In this document: positions 20,302 through 29,236 of the stretch, in pieces
How the letters are laid out: each line of letters starts with the position of its first letter
How positions within the stretch are numbered: position 1 is the stretch's first letter
Assembly (NCBI RefSeq): GCF_015864825.1
Contig: NZ_JADYWL010000004.1
Span: forward strand, 62,001-126,000
Direction: 5' to 3'
Length of the DNA: 64,000 nt
From: Psychrobacter sp. NZS113
Lineage (GTDB): Bacteria; Pseudomonadota; Gammaproteobacteria; Pseudomonadales; Moraxellaceae
Position numbers and translations under genes: made by a program
Notes under the pieces: generated by a model
Told to the model about the DNA's origin: nothing
The model's database searches: none
The model's input: the letters and a program-made list of their open reading frames with translations, nothing else

Positions 20302-23300
20302 ATGCCCTCTCAGACCAATCGTTTATATACAATTACTATCCAAACCGATATATTAACGACAAATATCTTATATCCTGTCGCGTTTTCTGGTATTAATCGT
20401 ATCAATCAAACCGACATTATTGACATACTAGTGTTCAGTTACGATTTTTTGGACTCGGACGCTTGTTTATCATTGGTCGGTACGCCTATCTGTTTGAACA
20501 CGCTATCGGTCAGTCGTACTCCTACGAGTCGTACCGGACTGATACGAGGTGTCCGTTATCAGCAGTCTGATGGCGCGATGCATTTTTATGCGTTAGATAT
20601 CGTGAGCCCTGATTGGCAATTGACGCAGTCGATACATACGCGCAGTTTCATCAATCAATCCACCCTCGATATCCTGACCGCTATCCTTGGTGATTATGAT
20701 ATGAAGTGGGAAATGTCTGAGGCGCTTGTGTCATCGGACAGTAGTTCAGCAGAGCGATTATCTGCAACACTGCCTATGCGTATTCAGGCGGATGTCAGTG
20801 ACTATGAGTTTGTCATGGGTCTGCTTGCGGATATTGGTGTCTCTACTTTGTGGGTATCAGGGGATGCGGTAGATGAGCTTGGCACATGGTGGTTGGTCAG
20901 TGGTTTGGATGAGAGTGAGCAAATACCGCTGACCTACAGTTATGCCCAGTCATCGGTACAGTCAGGTCAAGACAGCGTCAATGCACTGCAAATGAGCTCG
21001 CAGCAGCTAGGTAGTCATAGTGTCATGGTACGGGCAGATGGCCTTGCCGCTGATACCATCTATGAAGGTCAAGCAGTAGATGAGTCACCGCTTGCGATAG
21101 AGGATGCGACTGTATTAATTGGTGCACCATCGCGAGTGCACAGCGATGATGCAGCGACTGCGATTGCTGAACAATGGATCGCGGCCAATCGCTGTCAACG
21201 TGAGACATATCAAGCGACTGGCGCCATGCGTGGCTTAAGTATCGGTAGTCCTGTAGATATCAACAACCTACCCTCCATTGGCAGCTTATCGATGCATTGT
21301 ATAGCAGTTACCTTAATCGGCATTGAGCCTGACAATGATAGCGTGTCGTATCATTATCAGACCTTTATCAAACAGTGGTTACAGCAAACGGTGCAGCAGA
21401 TGCAGCGCTGCATCACAAACGCGACCCTATCATCAATGCCCGCTCATGGCTTTGATATCGCTCGTGATACTGGTGTTTGGGTCTCTGCCACATTACTTGA
21501 TGCGACTATCGCCTATCGTCCTTATCCCAGCGCTTTGTCTTTTGCCAGTAGTAGCTATCACGGTCTGACGCAAGCACGTACGGGAGACACGAGTAGCTCG
21601 CCCTCTCCTAGTTACGCGTCTAGTATCACTGATGACAACCTGCAACAAACCATTACTACGCCTGTCTGGTCAGGACTCAGTCCTCATGATGATGGCACGA
21701 CGCCACCGCTACGCTCCTTGCAACTGTCATCAGGGGCGACGCATGGCTGGCAGTTCGCTCCGCGCATCGGCCAGTCCGTACTCCTTAACCACTGGTATGG
21801 TGATATTGACAGTCCCGTGATTAGCCGTGCGCTCTTCGATGGTATCGGTATGGGCGATGTGGATGAGCAAGACATCACCACTCAGGATGCCGGTTTAGCC
21901 AATCGACATAACCTCAAAGGCGGTGCTTCCCCTAGATGGCATGGCGGTGGTCTCGGTCATTCGCAAATCAGTGACGATGATACTCACAGCGGCTGGATCT
22001 CTGGTATTGCGCAATACGGACTGACGGCTGACTCTGAAGTGGCGATGAGCTTTGATGACACGCCAAACAAGGTCGGTCTACAGTGGACGGTGAATACTGG
22101 CACACGCGCCAATGCCGAGACACCAACCATCACTTCTAGCGCTACCTTTGCCCCTGATGAGCATATCGTCGCATTGGGCACGCTACGCCATCGCTTTAGC
22201 AATCATCAATCAAATGATAGTGGTCAAGGTATTAATGTCGCCACCGATCATGGGCTACAAATCACTGGTGATACGGGCGTTCTACTCTCTACCTTTGATA
22301 TCAGACACACGCAAACCGAGCATGAGTCTGCGTGGGTCAATGATGCCGGACAGCAGCAGTTAAAGTTGGGCGCTGAGCTCAGTGAGACGTTAGCAGAGGC
22401 CAAGCACGCACATCTGCAATCGACCGAGGCGCTCAGTCATGCCCGAGCGTCAATAGAAGGCTTTAAGAGTACGGCGCAAATCATTGATGAGACACTGAAT
22501 ACCGAAGTACTTGGCGCAGCGGATGTGCTACTGGTGAGCAAAGATAGTATCCTCGCATCAAGCAGCAATACTCTGTGGACGGCGAAAACCATAGTCAGGC
22601 AATCAGGCAGCACGCAATCAGATATGGTGGCAGGCAATTATGCGCTGACGGCAAATACAATTGACTCACTCTCAGGCGTCGGTGGTCAAGCCGGTCAGTC
22701 AGGACTACATATCAGTGCCAATAGCAAACCTGTGGCGATACAGGCACAAGGCGGTGAGCTGCAATTGCACAGTCAGCAGTCGATGACGGTTGGTAGTGAG
22801 TCGGGACAGGTCAATGTGTCGAGTCCGAAACGGATTAAGCTGCAAACGTCAGGCGGAGCGTCGATTACCATCGATGACAGCGGTATTAAGCTGGTGTGTC
22901 CGGGCACGGTTAAGATTAAAGCGGTGAAGAAGGAGATGGTTGCGGGGGCTAAGGTTAGTGCGCCAGTAATTGCTTTGCCGACTTCAGGGTTGTTTAGTAA
23001 AGCGTTTGATCTCAAGAAATTGCTACCGCAAGATTTAATAGATCAGGGTATAAGCTATAAGCTTATCAATCATTCTAAAGGAACAGAGTTTGAAGGACAA
23101 CTTGATAAAGACGGTCAGACATTAAGAGTGTTCGGTGATAAAGTTGAGAAGATTGAGTTAAAGATTCTTGGCAACGTGAACCACAAAGGAGAGATTAAGG
23201 TCATTGATGTATCAGATCAGATAGAGTGCGATAATTGCTCTATTGAAGATCTATTTGAAGATTGTGGTGATAATCATGCACATGATGAAGACGACTTTGG

Positions 23301-23379
23301 CTGTGATTGCTCTATTGAAGATCTATTTGAAGATTGTAGTGATAATCATGCACATGATGAAGACGACTTTGGCTATTAA
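20302..23379 (+). CDS. vgrG: VgrG spike protein (TssI), second copy, with acidic Cys/His tail
   Basis: 1025 residues from ATG 20302 (MPSQTNRLYTITIQTD). An upstream TTG at 20152 keeps the frame open, but a promoter lies between them. It has the VgrG gp27-like half, an OB/gp5-like region (WSGLSPHDDGTTPPL, HGWQFAPRIGQSVLL, YGDIDSPVISRALFDG), DUF2345-type repeats (SGGASITIDDSGIKLVCPGTVKIKA) and a transthyretin-like part. Its end is unusual: two near-identical 24-residue units carrying CSIEDLFEDC and DNHAHDEDDFG. A copy of its 3' part, with another ending, lies at 30922-31048. It probably carries the effector encoded at 24160-26658. Confidence 0.92.
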   Translation: MPSQTNRLYTITIQTDILTTNILYPVAFSGINRINQTDIIDILVFSYDFLDSDACLSLVGTPICLNTLSVSRTPTSRTGLIRGVRYQQSDGAMHFYALDIVSPDWQLTQSIHTRSFINQSTLDILTAILGDYDMKWEMSEALVSSDSSSAERLSATLPMRIQADVSDYEFVMGLLADIGVSTLWVSGDAVDELGTWWLVSGLDESEQIPLTYSYAQSSVQSGQDSVNALQMSSQQLGSHSVMVRADGLAADTIYEGQAVDESPLAIEDATVLIGAPSRVHSDDAATAIAEQWIAANRCQRETYQATGAMRGLSIGSPVDINNLPSIGSLSMHCIAVTLIGIEPDNDSVSYHYQTFIKQWLQQTVQQMQRCITNATLSSMPAHGFDIARDTGVWVSATLLDATIAYRPYPSALSFASSSYHGLTQARTGDTSSSPSPSYASSITDDNLQQTITTPVWSGLSPHDDGTTPPLRSLQLSSGATHGWQFAPRIGQSVLLNHWYGDIDSPVISRALFDGIGMGDVDEQDITTQDAGLANRHNLKGGASPRWHGGGLGHSQISDDDTHSGWISGIAQYGLTADSEVAMSFDDTPNKVGLQWTVNTGTRANAETPTITSSATFAPDEHIVALGTLRHRFSNHQSNDSGQGINVATDHGLQITGDTGVLLSTFDIRHTQTEHESAWVNDAGQQQLKLGAELSETLAEAKHAHLQSTEALSHARASIEGFKSTAQIIDETLNTEVLGAADVLLVSKDSILASSSNTLWTAKTIVRQSGSTQSDMVAGNYALTANTIDSLSGVGGQAGQSGLHISANSKPVAIQAQGGELQLHSQQSMTVGSESGQVNVSSPKRIKLQTSGGASITIDDSGIKLVCPGTVKIKAVKKEMVAGAKVSAPVIALPTSGLFSKAFDLKKLLPQDLIDQGISYKLINHSKGTEFEGQLDKDGQTLRVFGDKVEKIELKILGNVNHKGEIKVIDVSDQIECDNCSIEDLFEDCGDNHAHDEDDFGCDCSIEDLFEDCSDNHAHDEDDFGY
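23234..23374 (+). repeat. 72-bp tandem duplication at the 3' end of vgrG2
   Basis: Bases 23234-23302 recur at 23306-23374 with a single difference seen, an offset of 72 bp. The repeat is in frame and doubles an acidic segment with Cys and His residues. The near identity implies a recent event. Confidence 0.9.
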
Positions 23380-23411
23380 ACCTCTTACAGAGTAAGTTTA
23401 CAGGATAACCT

Positions 23412-24158
23412 ATGTACTCGTTTAATAATAAAAATTTATGCTTTTTTTCAATATTCCTCTTTACAACACCATTTATCAGTGTAGCTCAAACCACAAACGA
23501 AGAAGATTATCAAAGTTATAGAGATAGCATACCTCGCGTTCAGCTCGAAATGATCGCTCCTTCACAAGATGAAGAGAACGAACCTTCAGAGCAAGCATAT
23601 ACTTCAGATCCAATAAGTTATACCGATAAACTAAATAAAGAACTGGCAATCAATGAAGTTCCTTTTCGGTATGTAGATTATGAGTATGGCGATGGGAAAT
23701 TCACCATATACCCTTTTGAGTTAGTGAATGAGAAATTACCAACCGTAGAGGGTATTAACTCTAATTACGATAGTAGATATGACAAAGCATTTCAAAAAAT
23801 GATTTCTAAACTTGTCAGTCCTATTGATCTTACTAATAAGGAGCTTTATGCCATGGGATCACAGCAAGAAGGAGTATACATACAAGATATAAATACTGAT
23901 AAAAAGTATGTATTTAATGAAATTTGCTTTGATAGTAAATGTGCTATAGGTCAAGTGTTCTATATTTTTGACCCCAAAAACTATGAAATGACAGGGATGC
24001 TCTATGATGGTTGTTCGTTTATTAAAGTTAACATAACAGGTAAGGATCAACGTACTAAAGAACTATTACAAAAATATATCGATGTACAAGACCCTCTAGA
24101 TTATAGCTATGCTCCTAGTGCTTGTAAAAAACGCTTGTCGATAGTTAAGGAAAAATAA
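23412..24158 (+). CDS. Secreted protein between vgrG2 and its effector; possible immunity or adaptor
   Basis: 248 residues with a signal peptide (cleavage likely after SVAQ, about residue 26), so the protein should be periplasmic. Mature Cys residues in EICFDSKC, DGCSF and SACKK could form disulfides. No family is recognised. The stop is one base before the effector ATG, showing tight coupling. In T6SS cassettes the gene between vgrG and effector is often an adaptor, but those are cytoplasmic. A periplasmic product next to a cell-wall-degrading effector is more likely its immunity protein. Composition is AT-rich compared with vgrG2. Confidence 0.65.
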   Translation: MYSFNNKNLCFFSIFLFTTPFISVAQTTNEEDYQSYRDSIPRVQLEMIAPSQDEENEPSEQAYTSDPISYTDKLNKELAINEVPFRYVDYEYGDGKFTIYPFELVNEKLPTVEGINSNYDSRYDKAFQKMISKLVSPIDLTNKELYAMGSQQEGVYIQDINTDKKYVFNEICFDSKCAIGQVFYIFDPKNYEMTGMLYDGCSFIKVNITGKDQRTKELLQKYIDVQDPLDYSYAPSACKKRLSIVKEK

Positions 24159-24159
24159 T

Positions 24160-26658
24160 ATGAGCTCACTGATAAAGCCAGTTAAAGGAGCGATCTATAC
24201 CCCTAATAGAGTAGGTTATATTGGAGCAGTTTCTAGACAAGAATCATCTTCAGATCTACGTTATTCTTACTCTTATAAAGGAAAAAATAAAGAAGGTGAG
24301 TATGTAGACAATCCAGCTTCTGTTAGAAGACAGAATCCTTGGAAGTATACAGGACTTTTTCAGTTTTCTGAAATAGCATTAGAAGACGTAGGTTGTTATC
24401 GTTTCGATGGCACTAGAAATGATACCGAGAAAAACGGCTTAACTCAAGACTGGGGAAGGAGCGGAAATTACTGGACTGGTAAGTATGGTGCTACATCACT
24501 TAGCGTTTTTAGAAATAGTGGTATTATTCAAATGCAGGCTATTCAATATTGGATCAACCGTCTTTGTGGATATGCAAGGAACATGAACTTAAACGAATTC
24601 TATGGTTCAACTATTACAGGAGCAAGAGGTTATGAAGATTTTGAAGTAAGTGAATCAGGAGTTATCGCCGCTATTCATCTAAAAGGTCAGGGAGCCGTTA
24701 AAAAATTTTTAATCTCAAATGGTGAAAAGAATGCAGTTGACGGTAATAAAACAAGTATAGCTAAGTACATGAGCTTATTTGCTCATTATGACATTCAAAC
24801 TTGTTGTAAAAGAAAGATATACGTAAAGATTGTAGACGCTAAAAAAGTTGGCATTCCTAACAAAGAAGTTGAAGTCAGCTCTGAATTTAAGGGTAAGTTT
24901 AATCTAGGTAAAATAGTAGTTACTCATAAAACTGATAAAAAAGGTAATTTACCAGTAATAATTAGACATCCAGAAACGAAAATTCAGTTAAAAATAGATG
25001 GGAATCTTATTGAAACAATAATTCAAAAAGCAGATCAGATACAAGGTTATGAAATATTTTATCTAGGTAAGAATAACTACTCATCCGTACTATCAGAACA
25101 TAAAAAATTTGAAGCTACACAAGAGAGTAATGATAGCAATAGTAGTACCAACAATGATAAAACAAGTAATTCAGAACAAAAGGACGACGGCACTACTAAT
25201 ATTATCATTGATGAAGTAACTTTTAATATAAAGCTAGTCGAAGGCGATACAGGCAAACCTTTATCAAACACAACCTATCACCTTGAGTACAAGAACAATA
25301 TCAAACCCCATAAAACGAATGACTCAGGTATCGACTCAGGTATAAAAGCAGATGTCAGCCAATCTATTGGCGTCTATCTTGATGACGACGATGGAAAGAA
25401 ACAATCTATTTACAGCATGGCATTTCCTGTTACTGGAGACTTAAACGGACAAACCAAAGTTTTAAAAGTTCCTGTTGTCATCTTTAGCATCAAATTTGTT
25501 GATAACAAGAACCAACCAATACCATACTACGAGTTTAAAATTCTATATCGTGGCAGACAATCTGCTATAAAAAGAGCAAGCAGCCAAGGTATTAGTATTA
25601 TTAGAGCCCTTGCTGGTCAAAAACTCACCCTTATCGATGGACAAGGTAGAGCGCAAGCAACCGCCATCGCTACCTATGGATCCAAGCAATGGACTATAAT
25701 TATAGGAACAGGCATCACCGAAGAAAATATCAGCGATGCCTCAGATACCTTGAGTCAAGAAGCATCGACTACTCCGGAGACAAGCGAATCAAATGACACA
25801 CCAAAACCTCAAATAGAGCAAAACCCTGTCATCAAAGTAGAAAAGCCGAAGGTAACAGAGATTGAAAAAAAGACAGAAACAGGGCCGACGCTTGAGGTTT
25901 CTTCAGATGAGGCTAAAATTACCATAAAGTTCGTTGATGAATCTACAAATAAGCCACTATCAGGTCTTTCATATATTACTCAGTCTACTAAATATGGTAA
26001 GAACACTTCTGTGACAGGAAATGATGGTACCAGAGGTAAAACACATGATTCGCTAGTAGGTGTTGATATAACCGTACTGGTGTATGAAGACGGTAAGGAA
26101 GTTGAGAAAGATGTTATTACAGCAAGTGCTGATCGAAATGATATTCCCTATGTTTATAAGGCTAAGAAGTCAAAAGCTAAATGGCATAATCCCTTGTCAA
26201 GAATGGAACTCAGAGGATGGTACTCTAATACACAGTGGACTCCAAATAAAAGCGACTACAAAGGAAGAACGGGCGGTAAACATGATGGTTTAGACTTGTA
26301 TGCACCAGAAGGTACAACCTTATTTGCTTGTGTTAGTGGGATAGTTTATGAATACTACACATCAAGTACCTATGGTCATGTAATTGGCATAGAAGGAGTT
26401 CACAATGGCAAAACATACTATTTCTTTTATGCACACCTGTCGGAAAGGTTGTTTGAAAAATATGAAAAAGTGACTGTTGGAAACCCTATAGGTAAGACTG
26501 GTAAGACTGGTAATGTAGATAAAAAATTAACAAAAGGACATCATCTTCATTTTGAAGTCCGCACTACTCCTAATAAAGTAGGTGGACGAATTAACCCTTA
26601 CACAATTGAAGAGTTGAAAACTATTAATAAATCTCCGAGCAAGTCCTCACAAAGGTAG
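24160..26658 (+). CDS. T6SS peptidoglycan effector: lysozyme-like plus M23 endopeptidase
   Basis: 832 residues. The N-terminal ~220 residues look lysozyme-like (YIGAVSRQESSSDLRYSY with Glu28 a candidate catalytic residue, NPWKYTGLFQFSEIAL, AAIHLKGQGAVKKFL). The middle has at least three beta-sandwich repeats joined by Ser/Asn/Glu-rich linkers. The C-terminus (from about 690) is a peptidase family M23 domain with HDGLD (His708, Asp712), YAHLS (His759) and HHLHFE (His795, His797), the full zinc set. It would cut both glycan and peptide bonds of the wall, as described for TseP of Aeromonas. No signal peptide is seen, as expected for T6SS cargo. An AAGGA ribosome binding site precedes the ATG. 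Confidence 0.85.
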   Translation: MSSLIKPVKGAIYTPNRVGYIGAVSRQESSSDLRYSYSYKGKNKEGEYVDNPASVRRQNPWKYTGLFQFSEIALEDVGCYRFDGTRNDTEKNGLTQDWGRSGNYWTGKYGATSLSVFRNSGIIQMQAIQYWINRLCGYARNMNLNEFYGSTITGARGYEDFEVSESGVIAAIHLKGQGAVKKFLISNGEKNAVDGNKTSIAKYMSLFAHYDIQTCCKRKIYVKIVDAKKVGIPNKEVEVSSEFKGKFNLGKIVVTHKTDKKGNLPVIIRHPETKIQLKIDGNLIETIIQKADQIQGYEIFYLGKNNYSSVLSEHKKFEATQESNDSNSSTNNDKTSNSEQKDDGTTNIIIDEVTFNIKLVEGDTGKPLSNTTYHLEYKNNIKPHKTNDSGIDSGIKADVSQSIGVYLDDDDGKKQSIYSMAFPVTGDLNGQTKVLKVPVVIFSIKFVDNKNQPIPYYEFKILYRGRQSAIKRASSQGISIIRALAGQKLTLIDGQGRAQATAIATYGSKQWTIIIGTGITEENISDASDTLSQEASTTPETSESNDTPKPQIEQNPVIKVEKPKVTEIEKKTETGPTLEVSSDEAKITIKFVDESTNKPLSGLSYITQSTKYGKNTSVTGNDGTRGKTHDSLVGVDITVLVYEDGKEVEKDVITASADRNDIPYVYKAKKSKAKWHNPLSRMELRGWYSNTQWTPNKSDYKGRTGGKHDGLDLYAPEGTTLFACVSGIVYEYYTSSTYGHVIGIEGVHNGKTYYFFYAHLSERLFEKYEKVTVGNPIGKTGKTGNVDKKLTKGHHLHFEVRTTPNKVGGRINPYTIEELKTINKSPSKSSQR

Positions 26659-26662
26659 TAAT

Positions 26663-27472
26663 ATGAGAACGATTTTTTTAACAGCTTTTTTCTTTCTTTT
26701 AGTTGGTTGTACAGACGTTGATACAAATAGTGTAGCTCCGTCTACTAGTACATCCGATAAGGGAATAAATAATTCGTCAAAGGGCGTAGTCTCATCTGTT
26801 AATACCTCTGAAAAAAAAGTGAATAGCGTTTCAGACAATACGGAGTCGCACTTTATTACTCCTGATAAAAAATCAAGTAATTCTTTTATCTTACCAGAGG
26901 GTTTTGTTATTGAGAGAACCATTCGTGAAGATTTCAACAACAACCTAATAGATGACTATATATATCTTGCTTACTCTGAAGAGCTATCAGATTTTAGTGA
27001 ATTTTGGGTTCAAGATAATGGTCGACTATTTCTCACATTGAGTGATCTACCTAGCCAGAACTATCACTTTTTTATAGATGTAGATAATGATAACCAAAAA
27101 GAACTAATTAGTATAAGAGGTTATGAAGACGGCAGTGATGCAAAAATTGCAAAGATAAATTTTGATAAGAAGTCATTAGATACACTATTTTATTTTAATC
27201 CTATTATTTATAGTAACGATAAATATTATTGGGGTTACGCATGGGATATTGATAGTCTCATAATCAATAACCAGAAAGAAATCTATAGCTCATATACTAA
27301 CATTAAAAGAGATGATGATTATGCGATGGCTGAAAATCAAGTGAACTTACCTACTTTAATATTTTCTCCAAACAAAATTTTCGAACCTTTAATTGAGCAT
27401 AAAATTCAAACTGCAAAGTATCGCCCTATAGAAAAAATAGTAGAGTTTAGTATGAATAACGATATGCAGTAG
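26663..27472 (+). CDS. Lipoprotein downstream of the cell-wall effector; candidate immunity protein
   Basis: 269 residues with a short lipoprotein signal (LLVGC, Cys about 17), then a Ser/Asn-rich linker and an acidic beta-rich domain. A run of Asp/Asn (IDVDNDNQKELI) resembles the calcium-binding loops of repeat-type beta-propellers. It starts 4 bases after the effector stop. A periplasm-facing lipoprotein is what immunity against a peptidoglycan hydrolase needs. The preceding 23412-24158 protein is a rival candidate, and the bifunctional toxin may need two. Confidence 0.68.
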   Translation: MRTIFLTAFFFLLVGCTDVDTNSVAPSTSTSDKGINNSSKGVVSSVNTSEKKVNSVSDNTESHFITPDKKSSNSFILPEGFVIERTIREDFNNNLIDDYIYLAYSEELSDFSEFWVQDNGRLFLTLSDLPSQNYHFFIDVDNDNQKELISIRGYEDGSDAKIAKINFDKKSLDTLFYFNPIIYSNDKYYWGYAWDIDSLIINNQKEIYSSYTNIKRDDDYAMAENQVNLPTLIFSPNKIFEPLIEHKIQTAKYRPIEKIVEFSMNNDMQ

Positions 27473-27556
27473 AAAAAAATAAACTTTAATTTAACTTTTT
27501 TAACATATAGTACATATTAAGGCGTGTTGAACATTGTGAATAAAATGATGGAAAAA

Positions 27557-27609
27557 ATAGCAAACGGTTAGTCTTTAAGTTCTCACACAAAACAGACATC
27601 GTTTGCTAT
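27557..27609. repeat. 10-bp inverted repeat with 33-base loop
   Basis: ATAGCAAACG at 27557-27566 and its exact complement at 27600-27609. It lies in the gap after the 26663-27472 lipoprotein gene. There is no T-run, so it is not a normal terminator; it may be a recombination scar. Confidence 0.5.
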
Positions 27610-27665
27610 GCCTCGCACAGTGCTAGCCAAGATGACCCCTACCGTCAAATCCGCACAGTTAAACT

Positions 27666-27911
27666 TTGGAAGATGTAAATGATAAGCAAGCTATATCAGT
27701 AGCCTGTCTTCTAGTTGCTTTAATGAAAAAATATAACTTTACCTATGACGAAGTTCATTTTCATGAAGACTTATGTCAAAAACAAAGTTACGAAGGTCTC
27801 TTAGTTTGGATCGCTCTGAAAGAGTATTTGCCGAACCCTCCCTCTAGTAACAAAATTGCACCTTACCGCAATAGCCCACTTATACTTGATAAAAGATTTC
27901 CCGAGGGATAA
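27666..27911 (+). CDS. Small hypothetical protein, possibly a gene fragment
   Basis: 81 residues from a TTG codon, with no convincing ribosome binding site. It contains LLVALMKKYNFTYDEVHFHEDLC and a Pro/Asn-rich end. No family is recognised. The absence of an ATG start, the short length and the broken sequence upstream suggest the 3' end of a lost larger gene. The lipoprotein gene at 27915 starts 3 bases after its stop, so it may have been a toxin gene whose immunity gene survives. Confidence 0.4.
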   Translation: MEDVNDKQAISVACLLVALMKKYNFTYDEVHFHEDLCQKQSYEGLLVWIALKEYLPNPPSSNKIAPYRNSPLILDKRFPEG

Positions 27912-27914
27912 GAG

Positions 27915-28904
27915 ATGAAAAAAAATCTTTATAGGTTAGTATTAACGATATTATTTATTGCAATGGCAGGTTGTAGCAATACGGGAGATATCAACTCTCC
28001 AGCGATATCTAAGACTCATGAAGGAGAGGTTTCTTTATCTCAAACACAAACGTTAGAAACACCTCAATCTAGATTAAACTGCGCACAGTTTAATTTAGAT
28101 ATCGAAGATAATATGGTGTGTACTTACTGGAAAGATTCCAAAAAATTTAAAGAAGCGATCAAAATTCAAGATTATGAAACCTACTCTTCGCTTATAGAAG
28201 CCAATGAACTATCACCAATTGAGTATGGTTTTTTTGCAACTACAAAATCACATTACAAAAATAAGAGTTACGAAGCTAAGGTTTTTCCTAATTCTAGAGT
28301 ACAACTATCAAATGGAAATGAAATTATCAACCTAATTTGTAATATAGATAGTTGTTCTAAGCCATTTTTATGGGGTTTTGCTACAGAGTCAACTGTTAGA
28401 GCTAACCCTAAACTAGCTGATGCGATGATGATTAAGTTATCGTCTATATATTCTGAAAACTATGGGGATTATCTTGATAAAATAAATAAACAATCACTCA
28501 AAGGCAAGTTAGCTGCAAAAGTTTTTTTTGAAAATTCAAATTTAGAGGGCCCAAGTTATGTTATTCGATATGTAGATAAGGCATCACCACTAAAAAATAG
28601 CATTCAAGAATACTTGAATGGTTTAACGTTAGAAGAGAAAAAGCTAGGATTTGAAACTAGTAATTTTGACAACGATAGTTTTCAAGTACATATTGAGAAA
28701 AAAACTGCTCTTATAAATTTTAAAAGCAGTGATTTATCAATTACAGGTCCAGAACAAATATTAAACTTCACTTACAACATTTCAAAAATAGCTGAGCAGT
28801 TTGATACTGTGAATAAAACAGAAATTTGTATCAATGATACTTATAACTATCAAATGGCTTTTTTAGCTAATGAAGAACCAATTGAATGTCCTTTTAGTTT
28901 TTGA
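27915..28904 (+). CDS. Lipoprotein of unknown function, possible orphan immunity protein
   Basis: 329 residues with a classical lipoprotein signal (FIAMAGC, Cys about 20). The mature part is AT-rich in codons, Lys/Asn/Glu-rich and has several Cys pairs. No domain is recognised. A GAG-type ribosome binding site precedes the ATG. It is followed with a small overlap by a peptidase-like fragment, so it may guard against that or against the toxin fragment upstream. The immunity role is inferred from membership in the vgrG2 cassette array. Confidence 0.62.
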   Translation: MKKNLYRLVLTILFIAMAGCSNTGDINSPAISKTHEGEVSLSQTQTLETPQSRLNCAQFNLDIEDNMVCTYWKDSKKFKEAIKIQDYETYSSLIEANELSPIEYGFFATTKSHYKNKSYEAKVFPNSRVQLSNGNEIINLICNIDSCSKPFLWGFATESTVRANPKLADAMMIKLSSIYSENYGDYLDKINKQSLKGKLAAKVFFENSNLEGPSYVIRYVDKASPLKNSIQEYLNGLTLEEKKLGFETSNFDNDSFQVHIEKKTALINFKSSDLSITGPEQILNFTYNISKIAEQFDTVNKTEICINDTYNYQMAFLANEEPIECPFSF

Positions 28905-29236
28905 AATTTAAAAACTATATAAAGTTAATTAAACTGCATTTGTCATTTCTGATGGCTCCAAGTAAAACTCATAGGAATGGAGAGGCAGGTGATTTCAGAT
29001 ATCTTGGTGAAAATGGAGCTCATAGACGTGGTGCTGTTCATATCACTTACTCTTCATTTGATATGCAAGCTAATGTCAAACTAGTAAAGCTATTTAAAAG
29101 ATTTAAGTTTAGAACTTTCTATACAGGTAATAAAGCAACTAATGGAGTAGCTAAAATACCAGGTACTTCTTGGGCTCCGAAGCATCATCACCACTTACAC
29201 GTAGGAGGTCATACTTATGAGGTCGAAGATGTATAA
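28901..29236 (+). pseudogene. C-terminal fragment of an M15/MepA-like peptidoglycan peptidase
   Basis: 111 residues from a TTG codon. The sequence SKTHRNGEAGDFRY fits the SxHxxGxAxD zinc motif of VanY/M15 or MepA-type murein peptidases. The end HHHHLHV matches their second zinc motif. The protein begins just before the first motif, so any targeting or wall-binding part is gone and no proper start is seen. It is probably the remains of a T6SS cell-wall effector; a compact catalytic domain expressed from an internal ATG is possible but less likely. It overlaps the next lipoprotein gene by 20 bases. Confidence 0.55.
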
